From Psychrobacter maritimus (GTDB lineage: Bacteria > Pseudomonadota > Gammaproteobacteria > Pseudomonadales > Moraxellaceae), in NCBI RefSeq assembly GCF_904846345.1, contig NZ_CAJHAJ010000002.1, forward strand, positions 248,001 to 312,000: a stretch of 64,000 nucleotides of DNA. The letters are read 5' to 3'. This document shows positions 46,067 to 55,796 of this stretch, in pieces (the stretch's first letter is position 1; every line of letters starts with the position of its first letter). The notes below the pieces were generated by a model. It saw only the letters and a program-made list of their open reading frames with translations, did no database searches and was not told the origin of the DNA. The position numbers and the translations under genes were made by a program.

Positions 46067-46098
46067 TGGTTACGTGATTCATCACCGTGTGAACGGTC

Positions 46099-47025
46099 AT
46101 GAATCCGTATCATATCTTCAAATTCGTGCCCCTGTCTGTCTTACAGATGCTGGCACGTTTTGTTGCTTGGGTAATATTACGCCTACCAAATGCTAGCATT
46201 ATGCGTACTGTCAGTATCAATATGGCACTGATTGCGCCGTCGTTATCTGAGCGTCAAAAGCAAGCCTTAACCAAAGACATTATTTATCATCAATGTTTAA
46301 CCAGTATTGAGTCTATCAAGAGTTGGGCGATGCCACCTGAATGGAGCATTGCTCAAATTCGTGACGTTTATAATAAAGATTTTTTATTAGAAGGGCTTGC
46401 CAGTCCTAACGGCATGCTGGCGATTGTCCCGCATCTTGGCACGTGGGAGATGATGAACGCTTGGCTTAATCAGTTTGGTTCGCCAACGATTATGTATAAG
46501 CCTGTTAAAGGCGATATTACCAATGACTTTGTCCTGCAAGGTCGCTCGCGTCTGAATGCGACCCTAGTACCGACCGATGGTAGCGGCGTCAAAGCCGTAT
46601 TTAAAACCCTTAAACAAGGTGGCTTTAGTATCGTACTGCCCGATCATGTTCCCGATCCATCAGGCGGTGTGGTCGTGCCCTTTTTTGGGATTGAAACCTT
46701 AACCAGTACGCTTGCCTCCAAACTTGCGAGCAAGACCAAATGTGCGTTGGTCGGCTTATCTTGTATTCGTCGTGATGACGGACGTGGCTTTGATATTTAT
46801 TGTTATAAATTAGACGATCCCGCCCTATATGATCGCAATACTGAAACCGCTGCTTATGCGCTTAATCTGGCGATGCAACAGATGATTGAAGATAAATGCA
46901 GTCATTATATGTGGGGCTATCGCCGTTTTAAGCACATACCCGTTTTAGATAATCCTTATAGCGCTGATAAAGAAGCATTAGCAGCGTTTATTCGTAATCA
47001 AAACTCTAAGCATACAAAATCTTAA
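46099..47025 (+). CDS. LpxL/LpxM-type lipid A acyltransferase
   Basis: A 308-residue lysophospholipid-acyltransferase-family protein. The N-terminal hydrophobic anchor is around 10-30. The catalytic HxxxxE motif is HLGTWEMM near residue 113, and LPDHVPDPSGGVVVPFFG resembles the second conserved block of late lipid A acyltransferases. These add secondary acyl chains to Kdo-lipid A at the inner membrane. The choice between LpxL, LpxM and LpxP cannot be made by eye. It is adjacent to a glycosyltransferase and codirectional, consistent with lipooligosaccharide assembly. Confidence 0.85.
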   Translation: MNPYHIFKFVPLSVLQMLARFVAWVILRLPNASIMRTVSINMALIAPSLSERQKQALTKDIIYHQCLTSIESIKSWAMPPEWSIAQIRDVYNKDFLLEGLASPNGMLAIVPHLGTWEMMNAWLNQFGSPTIMYKPVKGDITNDFVLQGRSRLNATLVPTDGSGVKAVFKTLKQGGFSIVLPDHVPDPSGGVVVPFFGIETLTSTLASKLASKTKCALVGLSCIRRDDGRGFDIYCYKLDDPALYDRNTETAAYALNLAMQQMIEDKCSHYMWGYRRFKHIPVLDNPYSADKEALAAFIRNQNSKHTKS

Positions 47026-47199
47026 ACTAAGAATAATCAATAGCTCATAATAAGTAAAACAATACCAAGATCTAATACCTAACACTTAAGAAATAATGTG
47101 AATAATAGCCTTGTTAAATCGGTTAACGTTTATATTATTTCTACCCTTTTAAGTTCTAGTTTTTTAACATTCGTTCTTCATTTATATCAATATGAGTGC

Positions 47200-48003
47200 A
47201 TGATGGCAACTGACGTAAAGCAAAACTTATCAATAGACTCAGACCTAATAGATGGCAAAGACTCTGAGCAACGTTATATTATTTGTATGAAATGGGGCGA
47301 TAAATACGGTCCTGAATATGTCAACCGTCTTTATAACATGGTCAGTCGGCATCTGACCTTAGATTTCCAAATGGTCTGTCTCACCGATGATAGCACCGGC
47401 ATCGACCCTGCCATTCAGTGCTACCCCATTCCAGAAATGGATTTACCAGCGGGCCCTGAACGTGGCTGGAAAAAGCTGACGACTTTTAAGCCAGAATTAT
47501 ATGACCTAAAAGGCGTCGCCTTATTCTTAGACATCGATATCGTTATCGTCGATAATATCGATGGTTTTTTCACTTATAAAGCTGAGTATGAAGACAGCGT
47601 CGTCATCATTCGTGACTGGAAAAAGCCATGGCGCATGATTGGTAATAGCTCGGTTTATCGCTTTAACGTTGGTATGGGTACGTATCCTGATTTGCTCGCA
47701 AACTTTGAGCGCAACTTCGACAGCATTCGTCAGCAAGTTCGACATGAGCAAGCTTACTTATCTAACTATCTGCGTGAGCATCATCATCTAGAGTACTGGG
47801 ATAAGGACTGGTGTGTCAGTTTTAAATATCAGTGTATTGCCCCTATCCCTTTTAACTTTCTGCGCGCACCGACGTTGCCTGAGGGCGCAAAAATCGTTAT
47901 CTTTCATGGCGAGATTAATCCACCAGATGCCATCAAAGGCGGCGGCGGTAAATGGTATCGTCATGTGAAGCCAACTCCTTGGTTAGAGGAGCATTGGCAG
48001 TAA
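47200..48003 (+). CDS. Putative glycosyltransferase
   Basis: A protein of about 268 residues starting near the ATG at 47200; an in-frame GTG at 47098 would add a hydrophobic 34-residue lead in AT-rich DNA that looks less like coding sequence. RYIICMKWGDKYGPEYVNRLY starts the fold, and VALFLDIDIVIVDNIDGFF carries a DxD nucleotide-sugar binding motif typical of GT-A-fold transferases. GPERGWKKLTTFKPELY and KFHGEINPPDA-like C-terminal blocks are present. The acceptor and sugar are unknown. It follows the lipid A acyltransferase, so lipooligosaccharide decoration is inferred. Confidence 0.75.
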   Translation: MMATDVKQNLSIDSDLIDGKDSEQRYIICMKWGDKYGPEYVNRLYNMVSRHLTLDFQMVCLTDDSTGIDPAIQCYPIPEMDLPAGPERGWKKLTTFKPELYDLKGVALFLDIDIVIVDNIDGFFTYKAEYEDSVVIIRDWKKPWRMIGNSSVYRFNVGMGTYPDLLANFERNFDSIRQQVRHEQAYLSNYLREHHHLEYWDKDWCVSFKYQCIAPIPFNFLRAPTLPEGAKIVIFHGEINPPDAIKGGGGKWYRHVKPTPWLEEHWQ

Positions 48004-48016
48004 GCTTTTAAAAGCC

Positions 48017-48994
48017 CTATTTACTAAAAATTTCTTTCTTAAAGAAGCCATAATAGGTTAAATTGCCAAATATATCATTTTCTTTAAGTTCTTCGTGTAG
48101 GCTTAGTTTGTGTAAGGAGGCTTGGCCTACAATAGATTCATATTCCTCTTGTTTAAATTTCTTATTCATTTTAGTCTGCAGTAAATGCGGTAGCGTATCA
48201 TCCTCTGCTGGAAAATTAAAATTGACAACATTCATATCTTTCAATTCATTAATCATTATTTGGAAGAAAAAATAGTGAGGGATTTTCTCTTCATTTTTCC
48301 AGAAAAATAATAATAAATCTAATATCACTGAGGATAACTCACTTTTTTTATGTCCATAGATGATACTACTTAAATGTTTAACTTTAAACTCTTCACGCCA
48401 GCTGAAATAAAAATGCTGGTCGCCTTTACCCCAATCCTTATTAGCAGAATCAGCATCTCTTGAAAACATAAAAAAATCATACTCTTCGTACTTAGTAGGA
48501 ATATCATCGTTCATTAGTATTGATGCATCTAACCATATACCTCCATACACGTTTATTAAAGCAACCCTTAATAAGTCAGAAAAGAATACTGGACGAAATT
48601 CAGAATTTCTTCTTTTCTCTTTAATAAATGTTGGCAATTCCAGATATTCATCTATATTATCGTCTGTAATACGTATAACCTCGTAATCACCTTTGTATTT
48701 ATCTACAGATGCAAAACAAAGCTTGGCAGTGTCTTTTGCATTCTCTACTCCTTGTGCCCAGTACTGCCAAATAATTTTTTTATTTTTTAAGTCTTTTTTG
48801 GGTTGGATATTATATTTTTCGATCTCACCATTAAAATACGCTTCTATAATATGATGCCAGTATGTGGCTACTTGAGCTTGTACAGGAAGTTCTGAGTATC
48901 TAAAACCCCACTCCTTTCTTTTACTGCGAGGTACAAGACCGTTATAGAATATTTTAAAGGGCTTATTACTGATAACGTTAAAGATCTTTTCCAT
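48017..48994 (-). CDS. Capsular polysaccharide synthesis-type glycosyltransferase (GT32-like)
   Basis: A 325-residue protein of the capsular polysaccharide synthesis family. KKIIWQYWAQGVENAK begins the domain. FSDLLRVALINVYGGIWLDASILM contains the DxD-type motif (DAS) shared with GT32 mannosyl- and galactosyltransferases. The coding sequence is visibly AT- and Lys-rich against its neighbours. GAAAGG lies upstream of the ATG. Last gene of a three-gene glycosyltransferase unit read leftward; only three bases separate it from the GT2 gene. Acceptor unknown. Confidence 0.85.
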   Translation of the reverse strand: MEKIFNVISNKPFKIFYNGLVPRSKRKEWGFRYSELPVQAQVATYWHHIIEAYFNGEIEKYNIQPKKDLKNKKIIWQYWAQGVENAKDTAKLCFASVDKYKGDYEVIRITDDNIDEYLELPTFIKEKRRNSEFRPVFFSDLLRVALINVYGGIWLDASILMNDDIPTKYEEYDFFMFSRDADSANKDWGKGDQHFYFSWREEFKVKHLSSIIYGHKKSELSSVILDLLLFFWKNEEKIPHYFFFQIMINELKDMNVVNFNFPAEDDTLPHLLQTKMNKKFKQEEYESIVGQASLHKLSLHEELKENDIFGNLTYYGFFKKEIFSK

Positions 48995-48997
48995 GGT

Positions 48998-49960
48998 CTA
49001 TATACCTTTCAGAATTTTGTCTAATTTGGAACGTTTAATATTCAGGATTATTCTTTGATGTATTGGCAGCTCTTTATTAGCAACCAGATAGAGCTCTGAG
49101 AAGTACTTATTGTATTGATCATAAGTATCTTTTAACAAATCTTCCTGATGGTTTTTAGCTATTTTATTTAACAGCCCTATATAACGCTTATATGCTTTAT
49201 ACAGTAAATAATGATAACCGTCATCTCTTCCTATTCTCTGATATTTCTCAACACGATAAGTGAAAGCATATAAATAATCATCTACGTATTTTTTGTCGAG
49301 ATTTTTTAAAATAGACCCTTCACGCTCACGATACTTTATTACAGGCTGTTTTAAATAGCTATATTGGAAACTCTTTAATGAGATATCAGTCATATACAAA
49401 ATATCTTCAAAATTCAATCCTTCTTTAAACCTTATGTCTTGTATTACCTGTCTTCTGAAGACCTTATTCCAAACATGATTACTATTATTTTCAATAATAT
49501 TATCTAAGAAGCTATTTCTCTTATTGATATAATTTTTATTAGCCTTGCCTATAAAAGCTTTTTTCTTTACCTCTTTTTTCCCTCGTAATGATACATAATC
49601 GGCACATAGCACATCCGAGTTCAATTTTTCTATTTGAGACATGACAGATTTATAAGCACCTTCGTACATAACATCATCAGAGTCAATAAACCAGATATAC
49701 TCTGTTTGCGCCATATCAAAAAGCGCATTACGTGTGGCTGACAAACCTCTATTATGAGGCGCATCGAAGATTTGCACTTGAGGATGGTTTTCAAAACGCT
49801 TGATAATAGCTGCACTATTGTCTGTCGAAGCATCGTTCATTATTAAAATAGATGCTCTAGTATCGATTTGAGTGAGTATGGATTCTATACACTCTTCTAC
49901 ATAATCCGCTACATTATAAACAGGTATTAAAATACCAATTGTTAGATCTTCTTTATTCAT
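48998..49960 (-). CDS. Glycosyltransferase family 2 protein
   Basis: A 320-residue GT-A-fold transferase. The N-terminus IGILIPVYNVADYVEECIESIL and MNDASTDNSAAIIKRF are family hallmarks. NRGLSATRNALFD precedes IWFIDSDDVMYEGA with the DSDD metal/UDP-sugar motif. The C-terminal half is basic and helical. Middle gene of the GT4-GT2-GT32-like cluster, about 30 bases after the GT4 gene, in AT-rich DNA. The transferred sugar cannot be inferred. Confidence 0.9.
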   Translation of the reverse strand: MNKEDLTIGILIPVYNVADYVEECIESILTQIDTRASILIMNDASTDNSAAIIKRFENHPQVQIFDAPHNRGLSATRNALFDMAQTEYIWFIDSDDVMYEGAYKSVMSQIEKLNSDVLCADYVSLRGKKEVKKKAFIGKANKNYINKRNSFLDNIIENNSNHVWNKVFRRQVIQDIRFKEGLNFEDILYMTDISLKSFQYSYLKQPVIKYREREGSILKNLDKKYVDDYLYAFTYRVEKYQRIGRDDGYHYLLYKAYKRYIGLLNKIAKNHQEDLLKDTYDQYNKYFSELYLVANKELPIHQRIILNIKRSKLDKILKGI

Positions 49961-49990
49961 ACAACACTCACATTAAAAACTTTATAATAA

Positions 49991-51091
49991 TTAACAGCTT
50001 GTTAATAAATTCTGAAATAATTGATAATACGCTTGAGTAACCTGTTTTTTATCATAATGAACTAAAACTTTCTCTCTAGCTGCCGTTGCTAGTGCTTGGT
50101 AGTTTGATGGATTAGATAGTACAGTCGCGATGATATTCGCTAGCTCTGTTGCTGCCCCGACTGGGAACAAGAAGCCATCTTTTTTGTCATCAATCAACTC
50201 CTTTACTCCCATTGCAGTACTTCCCACAACGATACAGCCACTTGCCATCGCTTCTAGCACCGCTAGGTTCAGCCCTTCAAAACGGCTCGACATGACAAAT
50301 ACTTTATGTTGCAGCAATAGCTTTTCAACTTCGCTACTGTACTCTATAAAGGTCACTTGTTCATGCAGCTCATAGCGAGCAACCAAATCATGTACTTCTT
50401 TTTGGTAACGCTTACGCCCACTGCCAACTAAGGTAAGAGTGGGGTTTATGCCTTTTTGCTTTAACTGCTTCAGTGCTTCAATTAAAGTAACGTGATCCTT
50501 ACTTTTAGCATATCTTCCCACCATAATCAGATCATGCGACCTTTCATTAACAGGTGCAAGGTTCACACCGCCAAATCGAGTGGTATCAATACCATTTGGA
50601 ATGGCTTGAATAGGCGCTTTAAGACCCTGCTTAGATAAGACTTGGGCTACGCCTTCAGAGACAGCCACAATTCTAGCAGTTGATTTACTTAGTTTACGCG
50701 TTTGGTATAGCTTCCAAGGTGTATAGCGCTCTTTAGAGTTGTGCTCCACTTGTACCAAGCAAGGTACTTGTGCCAATAGCCCTGCCCGTCTTCCCAGTAA
50801 ATGCTCAGGAAACCCATGCGCAACCAATATATCAGGTCGCCATTGCTCACATAGTTTTTTTAATTCGTGAACGGTCGCAAGATGGGTAGTACCTGTGACA
50901 ACCTTGTAATCGATACCTTTATCTTCAAGTTCAGCAAGCTTTTCTGGTACGGTCGTTTTTTTACGACGCAGTACTAATAGGTTTTCAGTCGATTCTATTT
51001 GATTGTGAGCCTCAACCAAATCAATAGCAACTTTCGTGGCTCCTGAAAAGCCACCAGTGACAAAATGTAAGACTCTCAACAGCTTCTCCAT
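49991..51091 (-). CDS. Glycosyltransferase family 4 protein
   Basis: A GT-B-fold transferase of about 366 residues. VLHFVTGGFSGATKVAIDLVE carries the N-terminal glycine-rich loop, and VGRYAKSKDHVTLIEALKQL opens the C-terminal domain. The E-x7-E element is SRFEGLNLAVLEAMASG. The start is the ATG at 51091; a TTG four codons upstream is possible. Base composition is nearer the genome norm than in the two following genes. First gene of the leftward cluster; it is followed by an intergenic promoter-like gap before ilvE's terminator. Confidence 0.9.
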   Translation of the reverse strand: MEKLLRVLHFVTGGFSGATKVAIDLVEAHNQIESTENLLVLRRKKTTVPEKLAELEDKGIDYKVVTGTTHLATVHELKKLCEQWRPDILVAHGFPEHLLGRRAGLLAQVPCLVQVEHNSKERYTPWKLYQTRKLSKSTARIVAVSEGVAQVLSKQGLKAPIQAIPNGIDTTRFGGVNLAPVNERSHDLIMVGRYAKSKDHVTLIEALKQLKQKGINPTLTLVGSGRKRYQKEVHDLVARYELHEQVTFIEYSSEVEKLLLQHKVFVMSSRFEGLNLAVLEAMASGCIVVGSTAMGVKELIDDKKDGFLFPVGAATELANIIATVLSNPSNYQALATAAREKVLVHYDKKQVTQAYYQLFQNLLTSC

Positions 51092-51333
51092 TAATCTATT
51101 CAAAGTAAAACCAGACTTAGCTAAAAAATAAGATTCTATGCCGCTCTCAATTTGAACTCACCTGCTTTAAGAATCGACATGCTAAGCAGCCGTATTTATA
51201 GATGGACACCATAGCAAGATGTAGCTTGAAACTAAGCGACGTTATGATACCGCATCCATAAATTATGTGCGAGCTTATCGTTAGTAGTTATAGTGTATAA
51301 ACTTCACTTTAGAATACCGATTAATACCACTCA

Positions 51334-51371
51334 AAAAAAAAGCTAAGACTTAAAACAGTCTTAGCTTTTTA
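51334..51371 (-). terminator. Intrinsic terminator after ilvE
   Basis: AAAAAGCTAAGACT pairs with AGTCTTAGCTTTTT around a 6-base loop just past the ilvE stop. Confidence 0.9.
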
Positions 51372-51395
51372 CTTCATACAATGCAGTTTTTAAAA

Positions 51396-52325
51396 TTAAT
51401 CAATAAAGCTTAACCAATCCATATACTGCTCATTACGGCCATGTACCACATCAAAGTATAAGGTTTGCAATTTCTCAGTGAGCTCACCACGGCCACCATT
51501 ACCGATAATACGATCATCGTATTCACGAATAGGCGTGACTTCAGCGGCCGTACCTGTCATAAAGATTTCATCCGCCAAGTAAAACTCATCACGAGTGATA
51601 CGGCGCTCAACGACTTTGATGCCCAAATCTTCAGCAAACTGAATGATAGTACGACGCGTGATACCATCAAGCGCACCACCACCCAAGTCCGGTGTATGCA
51701 GCACACCGTCTTTGACTAAAAATAAGTTCTCACCAGCGCCTTGGCAAACATAACCTTGCGGATCCATCAAGATGGCTTCGTCATAGCCATTACGAGTAAC
51801 TTCTTGGTTGGCCATGATAGATACTGGATAGTTGCTAGATGCTTTGGCTTTACACATGGTCACATTGGTCATGTGATGCGTAAATGACGAGGTTTTTACA
51901 CGGATGCCGTTTTTGATACCGTCTTCGCCAAGGTATGCGCCCCAATGCCAAGCAGCGACCATTGCATTGATGCTATTGTCACGTGATGACAGACCCAATT
52001 TTTCTGCGCCAACCCAAATAAGCGGACGAATATAAGCTTCTGCCAAGTTGTTTTGCTTGACCACATCTTTTTGCGCTTGCTCAAGTGCCGCTGCATCAAA
52101 TGGTACATTCATTTGAAAGATTTTTGCAGAACCCAATAGGCGATCGGTATGGTCTTTTAAGCGAAAAATCGCCGTACGATTGTCAGCAGTTTGGTAAGCA
52201 CGTACGCCTTCAAACACCGCCATGCCATAATGCAGGCTATGCGTAAGCACATGAACCTTGGCATCTGGCTGTTCAATCATCGTGCCATTCATCCAAAGCT
52301 TACCTTCTTGTGTTGCCATATTCAT
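51396..52325 (-). CDS. ilvE: Branched-chain amino acid aminotransferase
   Basis: PLP class IV aminotransferase, 309 residues, interconverting branched-chain amino acids and their 2-oxo acids. Motifs are HVLTHSLHYGMAVFEGVRAY, AYIRPLIWVGAEKLGL and MCKAKASSNYPVSIMANQEV, with the PLP lysine in the last. GYDEAILMDPQGYVCQGAGENLFLV and TGTAAEVTPI follow. AAGGACTATTAA sits before the first of two close ATG codons. Single gene upstream of the glycosyltransferase block. Confidence 0.95.
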   Translation of the reverse strand: MNMATQEGKLWMNGTMIEQPDAKVHVLTHSLHYGMAVFEGVRAYQTADNRTAIFRLKDHTDRLLGSAKIFQMNVPFDAAALEQAQKDVVKQNNLAEAYIRPLIWVGAEKLGLSSRDNSINAMVAAWHWGAYLGEDGIKNGIRVKTSSFTHHMTNVTMCKAKASSNYPVSIMANQEVTRNGYDEAILMDPQGYVCQGAGENLFLVKDGVLHTPDLGGGALDGITRRTIIQFAEDLGIKVVERRITRDEFYLADEIFMTGTAAEVTPIREYDDRIIGNGGRGELTEKLQTLYFDVVHGRNEQYMDWLSFID

Positions 52326-52620
52326 TTAATAGTCCTTATGCTAGCGCTGACGTCTAACTTTTTTTGTTGAGTGTTAAGTAGATATTTTAATTAAAATTGC
52401 CTGCTGACACTGAGTGCCTATTTTTAGATGCAATTTCAGATGCAATTTTTCTATCTGCAAATTTAAGGTGCCAGTGATTATAGCACCGGCACGAGAGGCA
52501 AATACAATATTTTAGTTTATCACTGCATGGCTTTTATTCATATACCCTTGAGCACAATGGCTATCAAAGCGCTATGCTTATCGTCATATCATCTGGCCGC
52601 ATCATTATAGTGCAGCAACT

Positions 52621-55470
52621 TTACTCTGCGGATTCTACGCCCATCAGATGCTGCCACTGCGCTTGTACCAGTGCTCGCGTTTCTGTCCATAATGACTCAT
52701 CAACCAATAACGACTGTTCGGATAATGCCAATTGATGCGTCGCGGCGCGGATACGTAAGTAAGCATCGGTCAAATCCTGACAAACCTGTGCCTCCCAAAT
52801 ACCCAAAGTCGCCATCTCTTCAAAAATACGCACGTTGTCACTCCATTTAGTCAAGCTTGGATGTTCATGCGAATAGGCTAATACCGCAAACTGCGCCAAA
52901 AACTCAATATCTACAATACCGCCAGCATCCTGCTTAAGATGGAACTTACCCGCTTGCTGCTGGTGCTGACTGGTACCCAAATGCTTTTGCATTTTAATAC
53001 GCATGCTGGTGACTTCAATACGAACTTGCTCAATCGTACGCGGTAATGCCAAAACAGTACGACGAATATCACAAAAACGGGCGGTCACGCGTTTGTCACC
53101 GCAGATTGCCCGCGCCCGTACCAACGCTTGATGCTCCCAAGACCACGCTTTCTCAAGCTGATAAGTCTCAAACGCATGACAAGAAACCACCATCATGCCA
53201 GCGTTACCCGACGGTCGCAGCCGCATATCGACTTCATAAGCGCGGCCATCACGGGTTTGGGTATTAAGATAAGTCATGAGCTTTTGCGCCAAGCGAGCCG
53301 CAAACTTCATACCGCTGACTGATTTTTCGCCCGTAGTCATGCCTTGCTCTTTTATTTTATGCAAAAACACCAAGTCTAAATCTGATGAATACGACAGCTC
53401 CAACCCGCCAAGCTTGCCATAGCCAATGATGGCAAAACCGCAATCCGCTTCCGTGACCGGATCGCCATCTTGACCAATCGGATAACCATAGCGTTTGACG
53501 ATTTCGGCAAAGGCACGCTCAAGCGCGGCCTCGAGTACCACAGCGGCAATATAAGTCAGTGAGTCTGACACTTTCATGATTGGGCGTTCTGCCAACACAT
53601 CACTGGCAGCCACTGCCAACACTTGGTTCTTTTTAAATAAACGCAGTACGCTAAGTAGCTCCTCTTCATCGTTAGGCTCTACGCGCAATAACTGTTGACG
53701 CAAAATGTCCCGCAGCTCACGCTTGTCTGGCAAATGCCGGTAACGCTGCTGTAAGAAGGTATCTAAAAGTACCGGATACTGCGCCAATTCCTTAGCAATC
53801 CAAGGGCTGGCTGATAACATCGGAATCAGCTCAACGGTGGCATTGGGGTTTTCTGCAATCATCACCAAGTAAATAGAGCGGCGGCAAATGGCTTCTAGCA
53901 AAGTAATTAAACGTGGCAAGGCGGTATTAGCAAGTTGCTGCTGTTCTTCATGGATAAGTAGCGCGTGTACAATCACAGGATAAGCATCATCCAAACGCTC
54001 ACGCGCTTCATCGCTCAAATTGGCGACCATTTTTGACTGCCAAAAACCTTGTAATAGCGCACGATTTTCTTCGGTTAATACCTCATTTAAACGCGCAATC
54101 TGCTCATTTAACTGTTCAGGCTCAAGCTCGTCATCTTCTTGATCGGGTATCTGCCGTTCGGTGACCATACGCTCAAACGGTACATTGACATGATAACGGT
54201 GTTGATTAAGTGTCGCTAATAATCCTGCCCAATCATCAAAACCAAGGGTCAGCGCCAGATTATGCTGCCACTGTGTGTCATGCGGTAGGCGCTGCGTTTG
54301 CTGATCATTAATTGCTTGAATACCGTGCTCAAGGCGACGTAAAAAACGATAAGCCGCTTGTAGCTCTTGATAAGTACTCTGCTCTAAATACTCAAGCTGA
54401 CACAGCGCCTGCATCGCCGCCAAACAAGACTTGACCTGTAGCTGCGGATGCCGACCACCATAAATTAGTTGAAAGGCTTGGACGATAAACTCAATATCTC
54501 GAATACCACCCGCGCCAAGCTTGATATTGTCTAAGTCTTCACGCTGAGCGACTTGATTCTGAATAAGAGACTTCATTTCTCTGAGGGCTGAAAAGGCACT
54601 ATAATCAACATAATAACGAAACACAAAAGGCTTAATCAGCGCTTGTATTTCATCATAAAACGGCTGCTCTATATGCCCAACCACGCGGGCTTTGAGCCAA
54701 GCAAAACGCTCCCATGCCCGCCCATGCTGGGCAAAATACTTCTGTAATGCTGATAAATGAATCGCCAAATCGCTGCCATCGCCCCACGGACGCAAACGCA
54801 TATCGACCCGAAACACAAAGCCATCAGCGGTATTATTGTCGAGCAATCTGATAATGCCTTGTCCAAGCCGCGTCATAAAACGCTTATTATCAATACTGCG
54901 TGTGCCTTTTGCTTTATCTCCATCCGTTTCACCGCGCGCCTGATGGACGAAAATAAGGTCGATATCACTGGATAAATTCAGCTCATGCGCGCCAAGCTTA
55001 CCCATTGCCATAATCGCCATGTCATCCACTTGCACATTACCTTTAGCGTTAATAAAGGTCGGTTGCCCATATTGCGCCATCAGCTGCTGGTAGGTATAGT
55101 CTTTGGCAAATAAAATGCAGCCATCCGCAAACTCAGACAGCTCATCGGTCAATTGCTCAAGCTCAATGACGGCCAAGGCATCTTGCCAAATCCAGCGCAT
55201 CATCAGCAGCATACGTAAATGCCGCAAGCCGATCATTACTTTGTCTTCATTGGCGAGCTGATAATTCTCATCCAACGTATAATCTTGAATCAAATCATCA
55301 ATTTGCTGGCGCGTTAAAGTGCTCTGTAATGGATAACTGCGCAAAAACGTCTGGCAAGCGCCCGTTCGACTTTGCCAAACCTGATAGGCAAACTCGCTGG
55401 CAGTCTGTAGCACTTGTAGCTGCTCTGGTGTGGGCTGAAAGCCTGTACCACTAGGTACGGTAGATAGCAT
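52621..55470 (-). CDS. glnE: Bifunctional glutamine synthetase adenylyltransferase/deadenylylase
   Basis: Controls glutamine synthetase by adding and removing AMP on a tyrosine, in response to PII signals. About 949 residues with two nucleotidyltransferase domains. The N-terminal deadenylylase site is AMGKLGAHELNLSSDIDLIFVH and the C-terminal adenylyltransferase site is GYGKLGGLELSYSSDLDLVFLH. Each has paired Asp, and GAGGIRDIEFIVQ and QDAGGIVDIEFLAQF follow. The ATG at 55470 is chosen over 55494 because AAGGAG lies 11 bases before it. It stands alone; the glnB and glnA partners are outside the window. Confidence 0.95.
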   Translation of the reverse strand: MLSTVPSGTGFQPTPEQLQVLQTASEFAYQVWQSRTGACQTFLRSYPLQSTLTRQQIDDLIQDYTLDENYQLANEDKVMIGLRHLRMLLMMRWIWQDALAVIELEQLTDELSEFADGCILFAKDYTYQQLMAQYGQPTFINAKGNVQVDDMAIMAMGKLGAHELNLSSDIDLIFVHQARGETDGDKAKGTRSIDNKRFMTRLGQGIIRLLDNNTADGFVFRVDMRLRPWGDGSDLAIHLSALQKYFAQHGRAWERFAWLKARVVGHIEQPFYDEIQALIKPFVFRYYVDYSAFSALREMKSLIQNQVAQREDLDNIKLGAGGIRDIEFIVQAFQLIYGGRHPQLQVKSCLAAMQALCQLEYLEQSTYQELQAAYRFLRRLEHGIQAINDQQTQRLPHDTQWQHNLALTLGFDDWAGLLATLNQHRYHVNVPFERMVTERQIPDQEDDELEPEQLNEQIARLNEVLTEENRALLQGFWQSKMVANLSDEARERLDDAYPVIVHALLIHEEQQQLANTALPRLITLLEAICRRSIYLVMIAENPNATVELIPMLSASPWIAKELAQYPVLLDTFLQQRYRHLPDKRELRDILRQQLLRVEPNDEEELLSVLRLFKKNQVLAVAASDVLAERPIMKVSDSLTYIAAVVLEAALERAFAEIVKRYGYPIGQDGDPVTEADCGFAIIGYGKLGGLELSYSSDLDLVFLHKIKEQGMTTGEKSVSGMKFAARLAQKLMTYLNTQTRDGRAYEVDMRLRPSGNAGMMVVSCHAFETYQLEKAWSWEHQALVRARAICGDKRVTARFCDIRRTVLALPRTIEQVRIEVTSMRIKMQKHLGTSQHQQQAGKFHLKQDAGGIVDIEFLAQFAVLAYSHEHPSLTKWSDNVRIFEEMATLGIWEAQVCQDLTDAYLRIRAATHQLALSEQSLLVDESLWTETRALVQAQWQHLMGVESAE

Positions 55471-55796
55471 AACGACGACAACTCCTTGCAGCATAAAGCT
55501 ATAAAAACCACATGAATTGGAAAAATTATTTTTAGAATATTAAAGCGATTACACATATTCTAATTTGTGCGTTTTATAGTAGCATAAATCCTCAACCATG
55601 CTACTGACAGCCCTATACTAACTAACAACTGACGAACACACGAAAAATTCGTGAATAATGCTACAATAGCCAATGCTTAAAAGGCTCAAAAAACTTGATT
55701 CTTAAGTGCTTGATTCTTAAAAACCTTGAGTCTTAAAAAAATTAAGGCGTTGCGCTTTTTTCCTTATACTCATTCATCATAAGTGACACCGCGATT
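55471..55796. other. Divergent intergenic region glnE / tusD-like
   Basis: About 325 bases holding the 16-bp tandem repeat and the promoters of glnE and the tus operon. No gene recognised. Confidence 0.5.
55694..55740. repeat. Three tandem copies of a ~16-bp repeat
   Basis: CTTGATTCTTAAGTG (15), CTTGATTCTTAAAAAC (16) and CTTGAGTCTTAAAAAA (16) follow head to tail at 55694, 55709 and 55725. They lie just upstream of the tus operon start at 55797. Confidence 0.85.

Noticed and set aside
47098..47199. GTG-initiated, hydrophobic N-terminal extension of the glycosyltransferase
   Set aside because: The RBS is poor and the stretch looks like AT-rich noncoding DNA; the fold begins after the ATG at 47200. 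I cannot exclude it.
48017..51091. Glycosyltransferase cluster considered as part of a larger capsule locus
   Set aside because: No polymerase, flippase, wza/wzc-type export or sugar-nucleotide genes accompany it within the window.
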